A DNA stretch of 64,000 nt from Promethearchaeota archaeon (GTDB taxonomy: Archaea > Asgardarchaeota > Lokiarchaeia > Sigyniarchaeales > SOKP01), in contig RDOA01000003.1 in assembly GCA_011364925.1 (NCBI GenBank), positions 1 to 64,000 on the forward strand, in the 5' to 3' direction. The first letter of the stretch is position 1, and the number at the start of each line of letters is the position of its first letter. The notes under the pieces are model-generated. The model ran no database searches, was not told the DNA's origin, and saw only the letters and a list, made by a program, of their open reading frames with translations. The position numbers and the translations under genes are program-made. Positions 9,995 to 19,464 of the stretch are shown in pieces.

Positions 9995-10130
9995 AATAGA
10001 ATCATAAAATTATATACACTTTAAGAAAAAGAAGATCTTTAAAGAATTAATTCAAAATCAACTTGTGTGTATCAGTATCATGAAACAATGAATAGCGTGA
10101 ATAATTTTATATTTCATTTATTCTGATTAG

Positions 10131-10157
10131 TATGAAATATATGAAATGTATGAAAAA
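10131..10157. repeat. Three tandem 9-bp TATGAAANN units
   Basis: TATGAAATA TATGAAATG TATGAAAAA upstream of AbrB-ABC operon. Confidence 0.5.
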
Positions 10158-10216
10158 CTATTTATTTTGCTCAGCTTTTTGCCATTTAATTAGTTTATAA
10201 AGGGGATATTTTTACG

Positions 10217-10489
10217 TTTGGAAATTTAGAATTCTTCGGTAGTACGACAGTTGGTGAACGGGGTCAGGTTGTACTTCCGATCGAGTTACGCAAGAAGATG
10301 CAGCTTCAAGCTGGCGATAAGCTTATTGCGTTGGGAGCAATGGGCGATAACGTCGCTTTTTTACTCAAGGCAGATTTCTTAACTCAGATTCTTGGGAAAA
10401 TGGAAGAAGGTCAAAATGAATTGAGACAATTTTTAAAGGATTTTACTGATTCTGAGATAATTGAAGACACTAAAGTAGATTTCGAGTAA
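10217..10489 (+). CDS. AbrB/SpoVT-family DNA-binding protein
   Basis: Frame upstream of ORF-track ATG 10298 reads FGNLEFFGSTTVGERGQVVLPIELRKKMQLQAGDKLIALG (AbrB/MazE swapped-hairpin signature); start codon not canonical. Confidence 0.75.
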   Translation, partial: FGNLEFFGSTTVGERGQVVLPIELRKKMQLQAGDKLIALGAMGDNVAFLLKADFLTQILGKMEEGQNELRQFLKDFTDSEIIEDTKVDFE

Positions 10490-10504
10490 ATATTTGGTGA
10501 TTTT

Positions 10505-12751
10505 ATGAAAAAAGTTAGAATGATTAAATACACAAAACCCTATCTCATCATGATTTTTATAGCTATAGGGTTGTTATATGCCCAAGCGAATTTCAACCTA
10601 ACGCTGCCTGACTATCTCTCGAAGATCGTGAATGTAGGCATTCAACAAGGAGGTGTGGAAGATGCTGTACCAGAAGCAATTCAGGAGATTGAAATGAACC
10701 GGACCTTATTGTTCCTTACCCCGGAAAACCAAACAGATGTGCTTAATGCTTATAAATTAGTAAATAATGGAACTACAGAAGCTAATCAGTATATTGACAA
10801 GTATCCAGTATTAATTAACCAATCTGTTTATGTATTAACCCACACAGACAGTGCAACAATCACACATTTAAATCCTATTATGGCTAGAGCCCTTTTAAAC
10901 GTGGCTTTCGTTGAATTGCTAATGGCAAATGATACTTTACTAAATAGTACAAATACTCTATTGGGACTTTCTCTCCCAGGGAACGGCACAGATTTGTTTG
11001 AGTATTTTGAAACGAATCCTATGGGACCTTATTCAAAAATGGTCATAATGGCTGTGGTTACCTCGCAATTAAACGCACTTGGAGATAAATTTATTATCCA
11101 AGCCGCAACTCAGGTTGTTAGGGCAGAGTACGAGGCGCTTGGAATGGATTTAAACCAGCTACAGTTAAACTATCTTCTATACTATGGAGGTCTTATGATT
11201 CTCTTAACGATACTTTCGATGGCATGTACGATTGCTGTGAGTTACTTATCCGCAAAGATTGCTACTGGAATAGCTCGCGATATGCGAAGAGATATATTCA
11301 AGAAGATTGAAAAATTTTCAAGCGCGGAATTTGATAGTTTTTCCACAGCATCTTTAATCACTCGATCAACGAACGACATCACACAGGTTCAAATGGCGGT
11401 AATGATGATTGTTCGTATGGTATTTTATGCTCCAATAATAGGGATCGGTGGGGTCATTCACGCTATTGAATTAGCTCCAACAATGTGGTGGATCATCGCA
11501 ATGGCAGTGGGCGTATTACTCGGTTTAATCCTCGTGGTTTTTTATATAGCCTTGCCTAAGTTTAAGAGTATCCAAAGATTGGTGGATCGTCTTAATCTTG
11601 TTGCTCGCGAAAGTTTAACGGGGATTATGGTGGTAAGAGCGTTTAATAAACAGCAATATGAAGAAGGTAGGTTCGATAAAGCTAATATCGATCTTACTAA
11701 GGTTTCACTGTTTATAAATCGAGTTATGGTAATCATGATGCCATTGATGATGATGCTGATGAATGTACTAACAATTGTAATTATATGGGTTGGATCTCAC
11801 GAGATCGCGAATGCAAATCTACAAGTTGGAGATATGATAGCTTTTATGCAATACGCCATCCAAGTTGCGTTTGCTTTCCTAATGTTGTCGCTAATGTTCA
11901 TTATTTTGCCTCGTGCTTCTGTATCTATTAGCCGTATAGCTGAAGTACTAAAAACTGACATAGTTATTCAAGATGCCGAAAATCCAAAGCTTTTCACCGA
12001 ACCGTTTAAAGGAACAATCGAATTCCGAAATGTCTCTTTTCGTTATGCTGGAGCACCTGAGGATGCGTTGCACAACATTTCATTTACTGCTCACTCAGGA
12101 GAAGTAACAGCTTTTATTGGACCTACAGGCTCTGGAAAGTCTACGCTCATAAATTTAGTTCCTCGTTTTTATGATGTTACCTCAGGGGCGATTTTGATCG
12201 ATGGTATTGATGTACGTGAAGTGAGTCAACATGACTTACGCGATAAGATTGGTTTCGTTCCCCAGAAAGATGTGCTATTTTCTGGCACCGTTGAGAGTAA
12301 CCTACTTTTTGCAGATGAAAATGCAAGTGAGGAAGAGCTCAAATATGCAATACAAACTGCCCAAATAACTGATTTTGTTGACGCTAAATCCGAAGGAATA
12401 GCTACTGAGATTGCTCAAGGCGGAACGAATGTGTCTGGAGGTCAAAAGCAGCGATTTGCAATCGCCCGAGCATTAGTCAAGAAAGCTCCAATAAATATTT
12501 TAGACGATAGCTTTTCCAATTTAGATTTTAAAACCGATGTTGCTTTACGCAAGGCCCTCCGAAAGTCTATATCAGCAAGCACAGTGCTTATTGTAACGCA
12601 GAGAGTTTCCACCATCAAAAATGCAGACCAAATCATTGTTATTAATGAGGGAAGAATTGTAGGGAAGGGGACGCATGTCGAACTTATGGAGACTTGTCCA
12701 ATATACAAAGATATAGCGATTTCACAACTTAAATTGGAGGAATTATTATGA
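10505..12751 (+). CDS. ABC exporter half-transporter with large extracytoplasmic insert and degenerate catalytic site
   Basis: TM domain plus NBD: GPTGSGKST Walker A, VSGGQKQR signature, NILDDSFSNLD Walker B with Asp at catalytic Glu; about 180-aa insert after TM1. Confidence 0.9.
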   Translation: MKKVRMIKYTKPYLIMIFIAIGLLYAQANFNLTLPDYLSKIVNVGIQQGGVEDAVPEAIQEIEMNRTLLFLTPENQTDVLNAYKLVNNGTTEANQYIDKYPVLINQSVYVLTHTDSATITHLNPIMARALLNVAFVELLMANDTLLNSTNTLLGLSLPGNGTDLFEYFETNPMGPYSKMVIMAVVTSQLNALGDKFIIQAATQVVRAEYEALGMDLNQLQLNYLLYYGGLMILLTILSMACTIAVSYLSAKIATGIARDMRRDIFKKIEKFSSAEFDSFSTASLITRSTNDITQVQMAVMMIVRMVFYAPIIGIGGVIHAIELAPTMWWIIAMAVGVLLGLILVVFYIALPKFKSIQRLVDRLNLVARESLTGIMVVRAFNKQQYEEGRFDKANIDLTKVSLFINRVMVIMMPLMMMLMNVLTIVIIWVGSHEIANANLQVGDMIAFMQYAIQVAFAFLMLSLMFIILPRASVSISRIAEVLKTDIVIQDAENPKLFTEPFKGTIEFRNVSFRYAGAPEDALHNISFTAHSGEVTAFIGPTGSGKSTLINLVPRFYDVTSGAILIDGIDVREVSQHDLRDKIGFVPQKDVLFSGTVESNLLFADENASEEELKYAIQTAQITDFVDAKSEGIATEIAQGGTNVSGGQKQRFAIARALVKKAPINILDDSFSNLDFKTDVALRKALRKSISASTVLIVTQRVSTIKNADQIIVINEGRIVGKGTHVELMETCPIYKDIAISQLKLEELL

Positions 12752-14607
12752 TGCAACGAGGTGGAGGTCCAATGAGGGGCCGTGGCCCGATGGGTGCTGC
12801 AATGAGTACTCGTGAGAAAGCAACCGACTTTCGAGGGACAATGGGTAAATTATTTCGTTATATGGGCAGATACAAGGGATTAGTAATACTAGTCTTCATA
12901 TTTGCTGCCGCATCAACAACAGCGAACATAATTGGTCCAAAAATACTCGGAAATGCAACGACAAGCCTTTTTGAAGGCGTAATTGCTAAAATTAGCGGCA
13001 CAGGAGAGATCGATTTCGTGTATATTGGGGGAATCTTATTGGAAGTACTAATAATATATGCTGTATCAGCGGTTTTTGGTTTTATCCAAGGCTGGATTAT
13101 GGCAAATATTTCAACGAATATCGCCTATCGCTTCCGTCGAGACATTGCTGAAAAGATAAATCGCCTACCACTTAAATATTTTGATAAAACTACTTACGGC
13201 GAAGTTCTTTCTCGTATTACAAACGATGTGGACACTATCAACCAATCATTAAGTCAAAGTCTTACACAGATCATCACATCAGTGGTGACCGTTGTTGGTG
13301 TTTTGATTATGATGTTTACTATAAGTTGGGTAATGACCTTGGTTGCGCTCGCAATGCTTCCGTTGTCGCTAATTTTTATGGGCGTAATTATTGGACGGTC
13401 CCAGAAGTACTTTAAACAACAACAGGATAACTTAGGGCACGTAAATGGTCACGTAGAAGAAATGTATGGTGGCCATGTTGTAATCAAAGCCTTTAGCGGT
13501 GAAGAGAAGAGTGTTAGGAAATTCAACCAGTTAAACGATAGTTGGTATACAGGATCTTGGAAAGCTAATTTTTTCTCAGGTTTGATGATACCAATAATGT
13601 TCTTCATAAGCAACTTGGGATATGTCGGTGTCGCAATTCTAGGTTCGTGGTTAGCAATCCAGAATACCATTACAGTGGGAGATATTCAAGCATTTATTCA
13701 ATATATTCGGTCGTTTACTCAACCCCTTAGCCAAATTGCTAATATTTCAAACGTTCTACAGCAAACTGCTGCTGCTGCTGAACGTGTATTTAACTTTCTC
13801 GAAGAGGAAGAAGAAACGCCCGATGTATCCGAGCCAGTAAGGTTAGACCAGATTAAAGGATTAGTGGAATTTCAAAATGTACAGTTTGGATATAATCCCG
13901 ACAAAATTATTATTAAAAATTTCTCTGCAGTAGCTCACCCAGGTCAAAAAGTCGCAATTGTTGGTCCTACAGGGGCAGGCAAAACCACTCTCGTTAAACT
14001 GTTAATGCGTTTCTACGAATTAAAAAGTGGTGCAATTTTAGTTGACGGGCATGATACTCGAAAATTTACCCGTGAAAGTTTACGTAGTATGTTTGGAATG
14101 GTGCTTCAAGATACGTGGCTATATAACGCTTCCATCATGGAGAACATCCGCTATGGTAATCAAAATGCTACTGACGATGAAGTTCTCACTGCAGCTCGTA
14201 TTGCTCATGTTGACCCTTTTGTCAAAACTTTACCAGAGGGATACAATATGGTGATAAATGAAGAAGTAACCAATGTCTCCCAAGGTCAAATGCAATTATT
14301 AACCATCGCTCGTGCTATTCTTGCGAATCCTCCTATCCTCATACTTGATGAAGCCACTAGTTCTGTAGACACTCACACGGAGATTTTGATCCAGGAAGCC
14401 ATGGATGCATTAATGAAAAATAGGACCAGTTTTGTCATTGCCCACCGCTTATCAACTATTCGTAACGCAGATTTGATCCTTGTAGTTCGAGACGGTGATA
14501 TTGTAGAGCAAGGCACGCATAATGAATTACTAGCAAGGGGTGATTATTATGCTGAATTATACAATAGCCAATTTCAAGAGAAAATGAATAATAACGAGAG
14601 CATTTAG
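12748..14607 (+). CDS. ABC exporter half-transporter, partner subunit
   Basis: GPTGAGKTT Walker A, VSQGQMQL degenerate signature, LILDEATSSVD canonical Walker B; 4-nt overlap with upstream half. Confidence 0.92.
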   Translation: MMQRGGGPMRGRGPMGAAMSTREKATDFRGTMGKLFRYMGRYKGLVILVFIFAAASTTANIIGPKILGNATTSLFEGVIAKISGTGEIDFVYIGGILLEVLIIYAVSAVFGFIQGWIMANISTNIAYRFRRDIAEKINRLPLKYFDKTTYGEVLSRITNDVDTINQSLSQSLTQIITSVVTVVGVLIMMFTISWVMTLVALAMLPLSLIFMGVIIGRSQKYFKQQQDNLGHVNGHVEEMYGGHVVIKAFSGEEKSVRKFNQLNDSWYTGSWKANFFSGLMIPIMFFISNLGYVGVAILGSWLAIQNTITVGDIQAFIQYIRSFTQPLSQIANISNVLQQTAAAAERVFNFLEEEEETPDVSEPVRLDQIKGLVEFQNVQFGYNPDKIIIKNFSAVAHPGQKVAIVGPTGAGKTTLVKLLMRFYELKSGAILVDGHDTRKFTRESLRSMFGMVLQDTWLYNASIMENIRYGNQNATDDEVLTAARIAHVDPFVKTLPEGYNMVINEEVTNVSQGQMQLLTIARAILANPPILILDEATSSVDTHTEILIQEAMDALMKNRTSFVIAHRLSTIRNADLILVVRDGDIVEQGTHNELLARGDYYAELYNSQFQEKMNNNESI

Positions 14608-14634
14608 ATAAAAAGATGCTAGAGATTAGTTCTT

Positions 14635-15030
14635 TTACGATTTTTCGCTCGATTTCAACTCTTTTTCTAAGACTTTTATTTGGCTATCAATTTCCTTCGT
14701 CTTAGTTTTCTTTTCTTTTTCAATTGCCTTCATTTCATAGCTTAAGAATTTCTGTTTTTCTTTTTCTAAATTATTGTAATCGGATTCCAATTTCTTAATG
14801 ATAGAAAGGAGTTCTTTCTTTTTTGCCGTTAATTCGTTAATCTTCTGAAGGATATCATTTAAGATGTTCTGATGATGAAGCAATTTTTCTCCCAATTCCT
14901 TAATTTGAGGATCGTAATCTTCATTACATTTATTTGTAATATAATTTTCTTTCTGTTTGGCGACATCTTCAACTTTCTGGATTTTCACTGCTATCTTAGT
15001 GATCTGATCCCTTATTTCTTCGTCTGACAT
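14635..15030 (-). CDS. Coiled-coil protein
   Basis: 131-aa highly charged heptad-like sequence. Confidence 0.6.
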   Translation of the reverse strand: MSDEEIRDQITKIAVKIQKVEDVAKQKENYITNKCNEDYDPQIKELGEKLLHHQNILNDILQKINELTAKKKELLSIIKKLESDYNNLEKEKQKFLSYEMKAIEKEKKTKTKEIDSQIKVLEKELKSSEKS

Positions 15031-15156
15031 TTTAAATTTCCGTGGTTTTATTAATTTCTTGCTTTTAAGCTAATTCGATAATAATAAAGAATCTTTAATT
15101 CATTTTGCTTAATAAGAATACCGCGTGATTTCTATATAAACTTTGATTCTTTTTTG

Positions 15157-15540
15157 TTAAACAAAACCTTGTTCGACATAGAGGGAAAGTTCTTTTAAAA
15201 ATTCTTCTGGGGTAATTCCGTAAGTTAAAACTTTATGCCACAATTTAATATTCTGCGAGTGGAAATTAGCCTTGCCTTCGTCTAAATCTATCGCGAATTC
15301 GACGATTACGTCTTTGATAGAGAACTTAGATTTATCGCGGGCTCCAAAATATTCCCCAAACGCAAAAAACATGTTAATAATCATATCTATATCCTCGTTT
15401 GAGAAACGCCGCTTACATAAGTCGCAAACAATGCCGAGTTTTAAGCTGGATTGATACGCTTTATTACGTTCTTTTATGTCGGCGTGGCAAATCGAGCATT
15501 TTAACTTGTTTGAGACTTTAGACTTTGGCGTGTTGATCAT
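15157..15540 (-). CDS. Zinc-binding protein (CxxC...CxxC), unknown function
   Basis: CSICHADIKERNKAYQSSLKLGIVCDLCKRRF. Confidence 0.55.
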   Translation of the reverse strand: MINTPKSKVSNKLKCSICHADIKERNKAYQSSLKLGIVCDLCKRRFSNEDIDMIINMFFAFGEYFGARDKSKFSIKDVIVEFAIDLDEGKANFHSQNIKLWHKVLTYGITPEEFLKELSLYVEQGFV

Positions 15541-15643
15541 ATACTATAGTTATAACTGATGTATTTAAAGGAAAAGAAAAAATGGCTAAAGAAATTTATC
15601 CTTTATATATAGATCAATTCAAATCTCACTACATCTCAAAATG

Positions 15644-16359
15644 TTAGCCTCGTGATAATCCGCACTCCTTAATTTCATACTTGAACTTTCTTGATATTAA
15701 GTAATCGCCGCTTATTATCTCCATCTCTTTAAACTTTGAATTAAAGCGTGATGACAGAGATACGTTAATGGCTTGAATTCTCGAATATAATTTGTTAAAA
15801 AAAGGTTGATTTCTGCCCAAATTTGGATCAAACGATACCTCGTGGATTAATATCAAAATTATCTTTTCTCTCAGACACCGCATAATAAGAGGAAATAACT
15901 GCGAATTAAAGAATCTATCAAGAAGGATATTTCTTCTCCGAATATCTGAATACATAGAAGCTGCGAAGCGTAAATGGTGGGATATGTTATCGATTACAAT
16001 AAACTTTGCATTAGACGGTAATAAACTGGTTCCAATGTTGCTTAAAAAAAGTGTTTGTTCATTGAAGTTAGAAAACGGCTTTTTTGCAGGACACACAAAT
16101 ACATTTCTCAGTAAATAATTAATTTTACCAGGGAAATTCTTGAAAAGTACTATCAAACGCTTCTTGGAAAACGGTTCGCTAGCTTGTATCCAAACACAAC
16201 TATTTTTATAAGGTGTGCCCCTCGTTAATATTGTACTTATTATTTGAAGCGCAAGGGTGGTCTTTCCCGTTCCTGACTCACCAGAAATAGATATGATACT
16301 TTGGTTCTTCTGTGAGAGATTGTATATGTATGAAAAACAGTATTGCCTAGCTCAATCAT
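15644..16359 (-). CDS. RecA/RadB-like P-loop ATPase, apparent frameshift near 16333-16337
   Basis: ATG at 16359 (4 nt after upstream gene stop) reads MIELGNTVF; after a T5 run the other frame reads SYIYNLSQKNQSIISISGESGTGKTTLALQIISTI...FIVIDNISHHLRFA. Confidence 0.65.
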
Positions 16360-16362
16360 AAT

Positions 16363-16707
16363 CTAATCGTTGCTCAGCAAATCTAAAACTTCTCGTTGAG
16401 TTTTCTCGATTTCATCTCGCCTCTTCCTCGATTCTTCAGATATTTGCTTTGATGCCGTATTATTCTGAGGATTGCTCGAAACGAGCTGTTGGAGCATCAT
16501 TAATGTCAGTAAATCGTCAAAATTTCTATCTTGAGCCGATTGTTGACCACTAAAAAATGATCCCACCACTCCTTTTCCGCTTTTTTTAGCCTTGTAATAA
16601 AGATATATAGCCAGTCCTGTACCCACGATAATGACCGTGTACACCGGCTCTTTCTGGAAGAAAATCAACATCACGATTGCTACTGCGATTAAACAATACC
16701 CTTTCAC
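16363..16707 (-). CDS. Membrane protein with cytosolic C-terminal helix
   Basis: Two hydrophobic segments then charged tail; abuts 16708 gene. Confidence 0.6.
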   Translation of the reverse strand: MKGYCLIAVAIVMLIFFQKEPVYTVIIVGTGLAIYLYYKAKKSGKGVVGSFFSGQQSAQDRNFDDLLTLMMLQQLVSSNPQNNTASKQISEESRKRRDEIEKTQREVLDLLSND

Positions 16708-17475
16708 TTACCATTGCGCCTCCTTTTCGATTTGTTTGTTAAACTCTTTAAACCTCCGTTTCCGAGTCAAGAACTTTGGACTTGACACATCATTTTTGCC
16801 AAATTTACCTCTTATCATGCTGAATGCTTTTCCCATAGTCCAAAATACGAATTTAAAAATATAATAAAATAGAATCATAATCATAAAGTATTCGATGTAA
16901 TACAACACCTCAAATGGAAGGGATACAAAATAGAGATCAATGAATGCCCACACTAACACTCCCGAGAGTAAAACTAAGAAAATTTGATAAAGAGAATATC
17001 TTGGATTTTTGTTAAAAGTAATCCCAACTAATCTAACATCTTGTCTAGATGGCGCTGAACCTATAAGTAGTGAAAAACAGAATACAACGGTGACTATGTT
17101 TACCCAGATCTCTGTATCTATATGAAAAATCACATCAAGACCAAACATGAATAGAAATGTCGATATGAATAAGGGGGCAAAACTTATCATGAAAGTTTGC
17201 ATAAAAGAATTGCGCTCGAACTCGGGATTACCAACTGAACCATGAGGAGCAACTCTACGACTACCCGTCCTATGATAAGCAATGCTAATCTTTCCCATTT
17301 TAGTACCAAAGAGAACACCAAGAGTATAGTGTGATAATTCGTGAACCACCACTCCTATAAACATGAGAACATCAAACATTGTCTTAAAACCTGGCGTGTG
17401 TGCGCGCCTATAAAGTGCTCGAGTTCCCATTGAAACTAATAACATAACGAAGATCCAAAGATAAAATTCAATCAT
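16708..17475 (-). CDS. M50-like intramembrane metalloprotease-fold membrane protein
   Basis: VVVHELSHYTLGVLFG (HExxH) in a TM segment, multiple TM helices, later SAPSRQDVRLVG in TM. Confidence 0.6.
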   Translation of the reverse strand: MIEFYLWIFVMLLVSMGTRALYRRAHTPGFKTMFDVLMFIGVVVHELSHYTLGVLFGTKMGKISIAYHRTGSRRVAPHGSVGNPEFERNSFMQTFMISFAPLFISTFLFMFGLDVIFHIDTEIWVNIVTVVFCFSLLIGSAPSRQDVRLVGITFNKNPRYSLYQIFLVLLSGVLVWAFIDLYFVSLPFEVLYYIEYFMIMILFYYIFKFVFWTMGKAFSMIRGKFGKNDVSSPKFLTRKRRFKEFNKQIEKEAQW

Positions 17476-17795
17476 ATGATAAAATCATTGTCAGATGAAG
17501 ATTTATAAACAAAAAATTTCAAGGGCTTTTTATAATCGATTTTTCACAATTTTATGGTAAACTTTAATAATTACCTAAGATGTATTTTCAACGGGAGACT
17601 TAAGGAAAGTCGAAGGATTGGAGCTTAATTCCTAATATCATTTAAAAGGTCTAAGGGATTATATAGAGTTTTGATTTATCTTTAGTAATATCAAAATATC
17701 TTCTCATCATTAATTTTAATCAGCTTTTGGAAATTTATTCCATTACAATCCCTTCTAAACTCTCAATTTATACTACAGTAATATAGAGCGTGAAA

Positions 17796-17846
17796 TCAAT
17801 ATTGCATTCGATCTAATTAGATTCGAAAAAACATTCAATATTGCAT
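17796..17846. repeat. Two exact 12-bp direct repeats (TCAATATTGCAT) flanking a palindrome
   Basis: Repeats at 17796-17807 and 17835-17846; palindrome core ATCTAATTAGAT 17811-17822 within TTCGATCTAATTAGATTCGAA. Confidence 0.5.
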
Positions 17847-18030
17847 GGATCTTAGAAAAAATAACTTTTTATCTTTTAGGTATTAAACTTTATCCCCACA
17901 AGTGAGGGATCTCTTTGAAGAATTTATTGTAATTTTCCTAAATTTTAGAGCATAGAATTTTTATTAGCTTTTAAAGCAACTTCTCATCGTTCCCAAAAAA
18001 TTTTTAAATAACACTCCCGATCTTCATCCT

Positions 18031-19338
18031 TTGAAAAAAAAAAATAAAATGTTGAGTAAAAAAATGGCAACACATAATGTAGAAAAATTTGATTCGGTAG
18101 GTATCGATCCTAACCAGAATCCTTTAGAATGTTGTGATGTTTGCAATTCTCAGGATATTGTTGAAACCCAGGAGGGTTATGTTTGCGCTAACTGTGGAAT
18201 AGTTTTGGAAATTCAAAAGTTAGAATACTATCGACCTTACGATAGGGATATCGTTCAATGCGCGGTTTTAAATAAAACACAAATGGGATATAGAAGTGAA
18301 AGATTAAATTCTAAAAATTCCCATCGATTAGAGGAATTGAGCAAGTTAGATTCCTTACGATCAAGTGAAGAAAGCGTAACCGTTCTAGCTCGCGTCGAGA
18401 TAAAACGCATTTTAACGGCGCTAGGTTTCCCTTTAACCGATGTTGACCCTCTTATGGAGAAGTTCAAATACAATCGGACTCAATTAGGGAAAGGAACTAA
18501 ATATCGCAGTCCTCAAATGTTGGTCCCATGTATCGTTTACGCGTATTATAAAGAAAACAATAAACCAATTCGAGAAAAAGACTTGTTAGAATTGACGAAT
18601 ATCTCTAAAAAAGACTTTAACGCCTTCAAGTTTTCGATTTTGCGTATCTGGCCAGAATATCAAGAACGTAACAGAAAGGAATACATCACTCAAAGAATCC
18701 TAGAAGTCACAGAGCATTTTGATCTTAATATGTCTTTTTTCTATCAATCAAAAAGGATTCTTAATAAGTTTTACGATAACATAAAAGGAACAAAAGATGA
18801 TGTAATAATTGGACTTGTTACTTCAATAACTCTCCTCTGCTCACAGCAAAAAGGAGTAAGTATTTCCGCCTTGTGTAATAGATTAGACATAAAGATGTCC
18901 ACAATTCACAGACAGGTAGAAAAACGGGTAATGCAAAGGTTTAAAATATCTGGATTTAAAAGTTTAGTAAAATCAGCTGACCTTTTAAAAAAGGTTATGA
19001 CTAAATTAGGAGTGCTCGATGCTTCACTTAATGACAATGAAGATAACTCTAAAGATATGGCGGATCACGACGATTTAATTCAAGTAACCTTAGGAAATGC
19101 GAAACCCATCTTTAATAACTTGAATACCAATGATAATTATTGTTTATTTACAAAAGGCTATAATGAAATTTTAGGAATGTCTATTATTGATAATAATAGT
19201 AATACTAACCTTAATCATATTCTTCAAACTAATGAACTTAAAAGTTCTAACAAAATTAAGAAAGTTGATAACAAGGATAAAGTAATGTTAGAATTGTGGA
19301 GATTTTCACCTCCTAAGGGCCCTCCGATAAGTTGTTAG
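18031..19338 (+). CDS. tfb: Transcription initiation factor IIB-like protein (divergent TFB paralog)
   Basis: Zn ribbon CDVCNSQDIVETQEGYVCANCG; TQMGYRSERL; two cyclin-like folds; long non-conserved C-terminal tail. Confidence 0.85.
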   Translation: MKKKNKMLSKKMATHNVEKFDSVGIDPNQNPLECCDVCNSQDIVETQEGYVCANCGIVLEIQKLEYYRPYDRDIVQCAVLNKTQMGYRSERLNSKNSHRLEELSKLDSLRSSEESVTVLARVEIKRILTALGFPLTDVDPLMEKFKYNRTQLGKGTKYRSPQMLVPCIVYAYYKENNKPIREKDLLELTNISKKDFNAFKFSILRIWPEYQERNRKEYITQRILEVTEHFDLNMSFFYQSKRILNKFYDNIKGTKDDVIIGLVTSITLLCSQQKGVSISALCNRLDIKMSTIHRQVEKRVMQRFKISGFKSLVKSADLLKKVMTKLGVLDASLNDNEDNSKDMADHDDLIQVTLGNAKPIFNNLNTNDNYCLFTKGYNEILGMSIIDNNSNTNLNHILQTNELKSSNKIKKVDNKDKVMLELWRFSPPKGPPISC

Positions 19339-19464
19339 TCTTATATTCCTACTTTTTTTTCTTTTCTCTTTCTGGTATTATCTTTTTGTTGTAATTATCC
19401 CATCATGATTTTTCCTTTAAAAATTCCTGATTAATCCATATTTAAGACTTTAACAACACACTTT

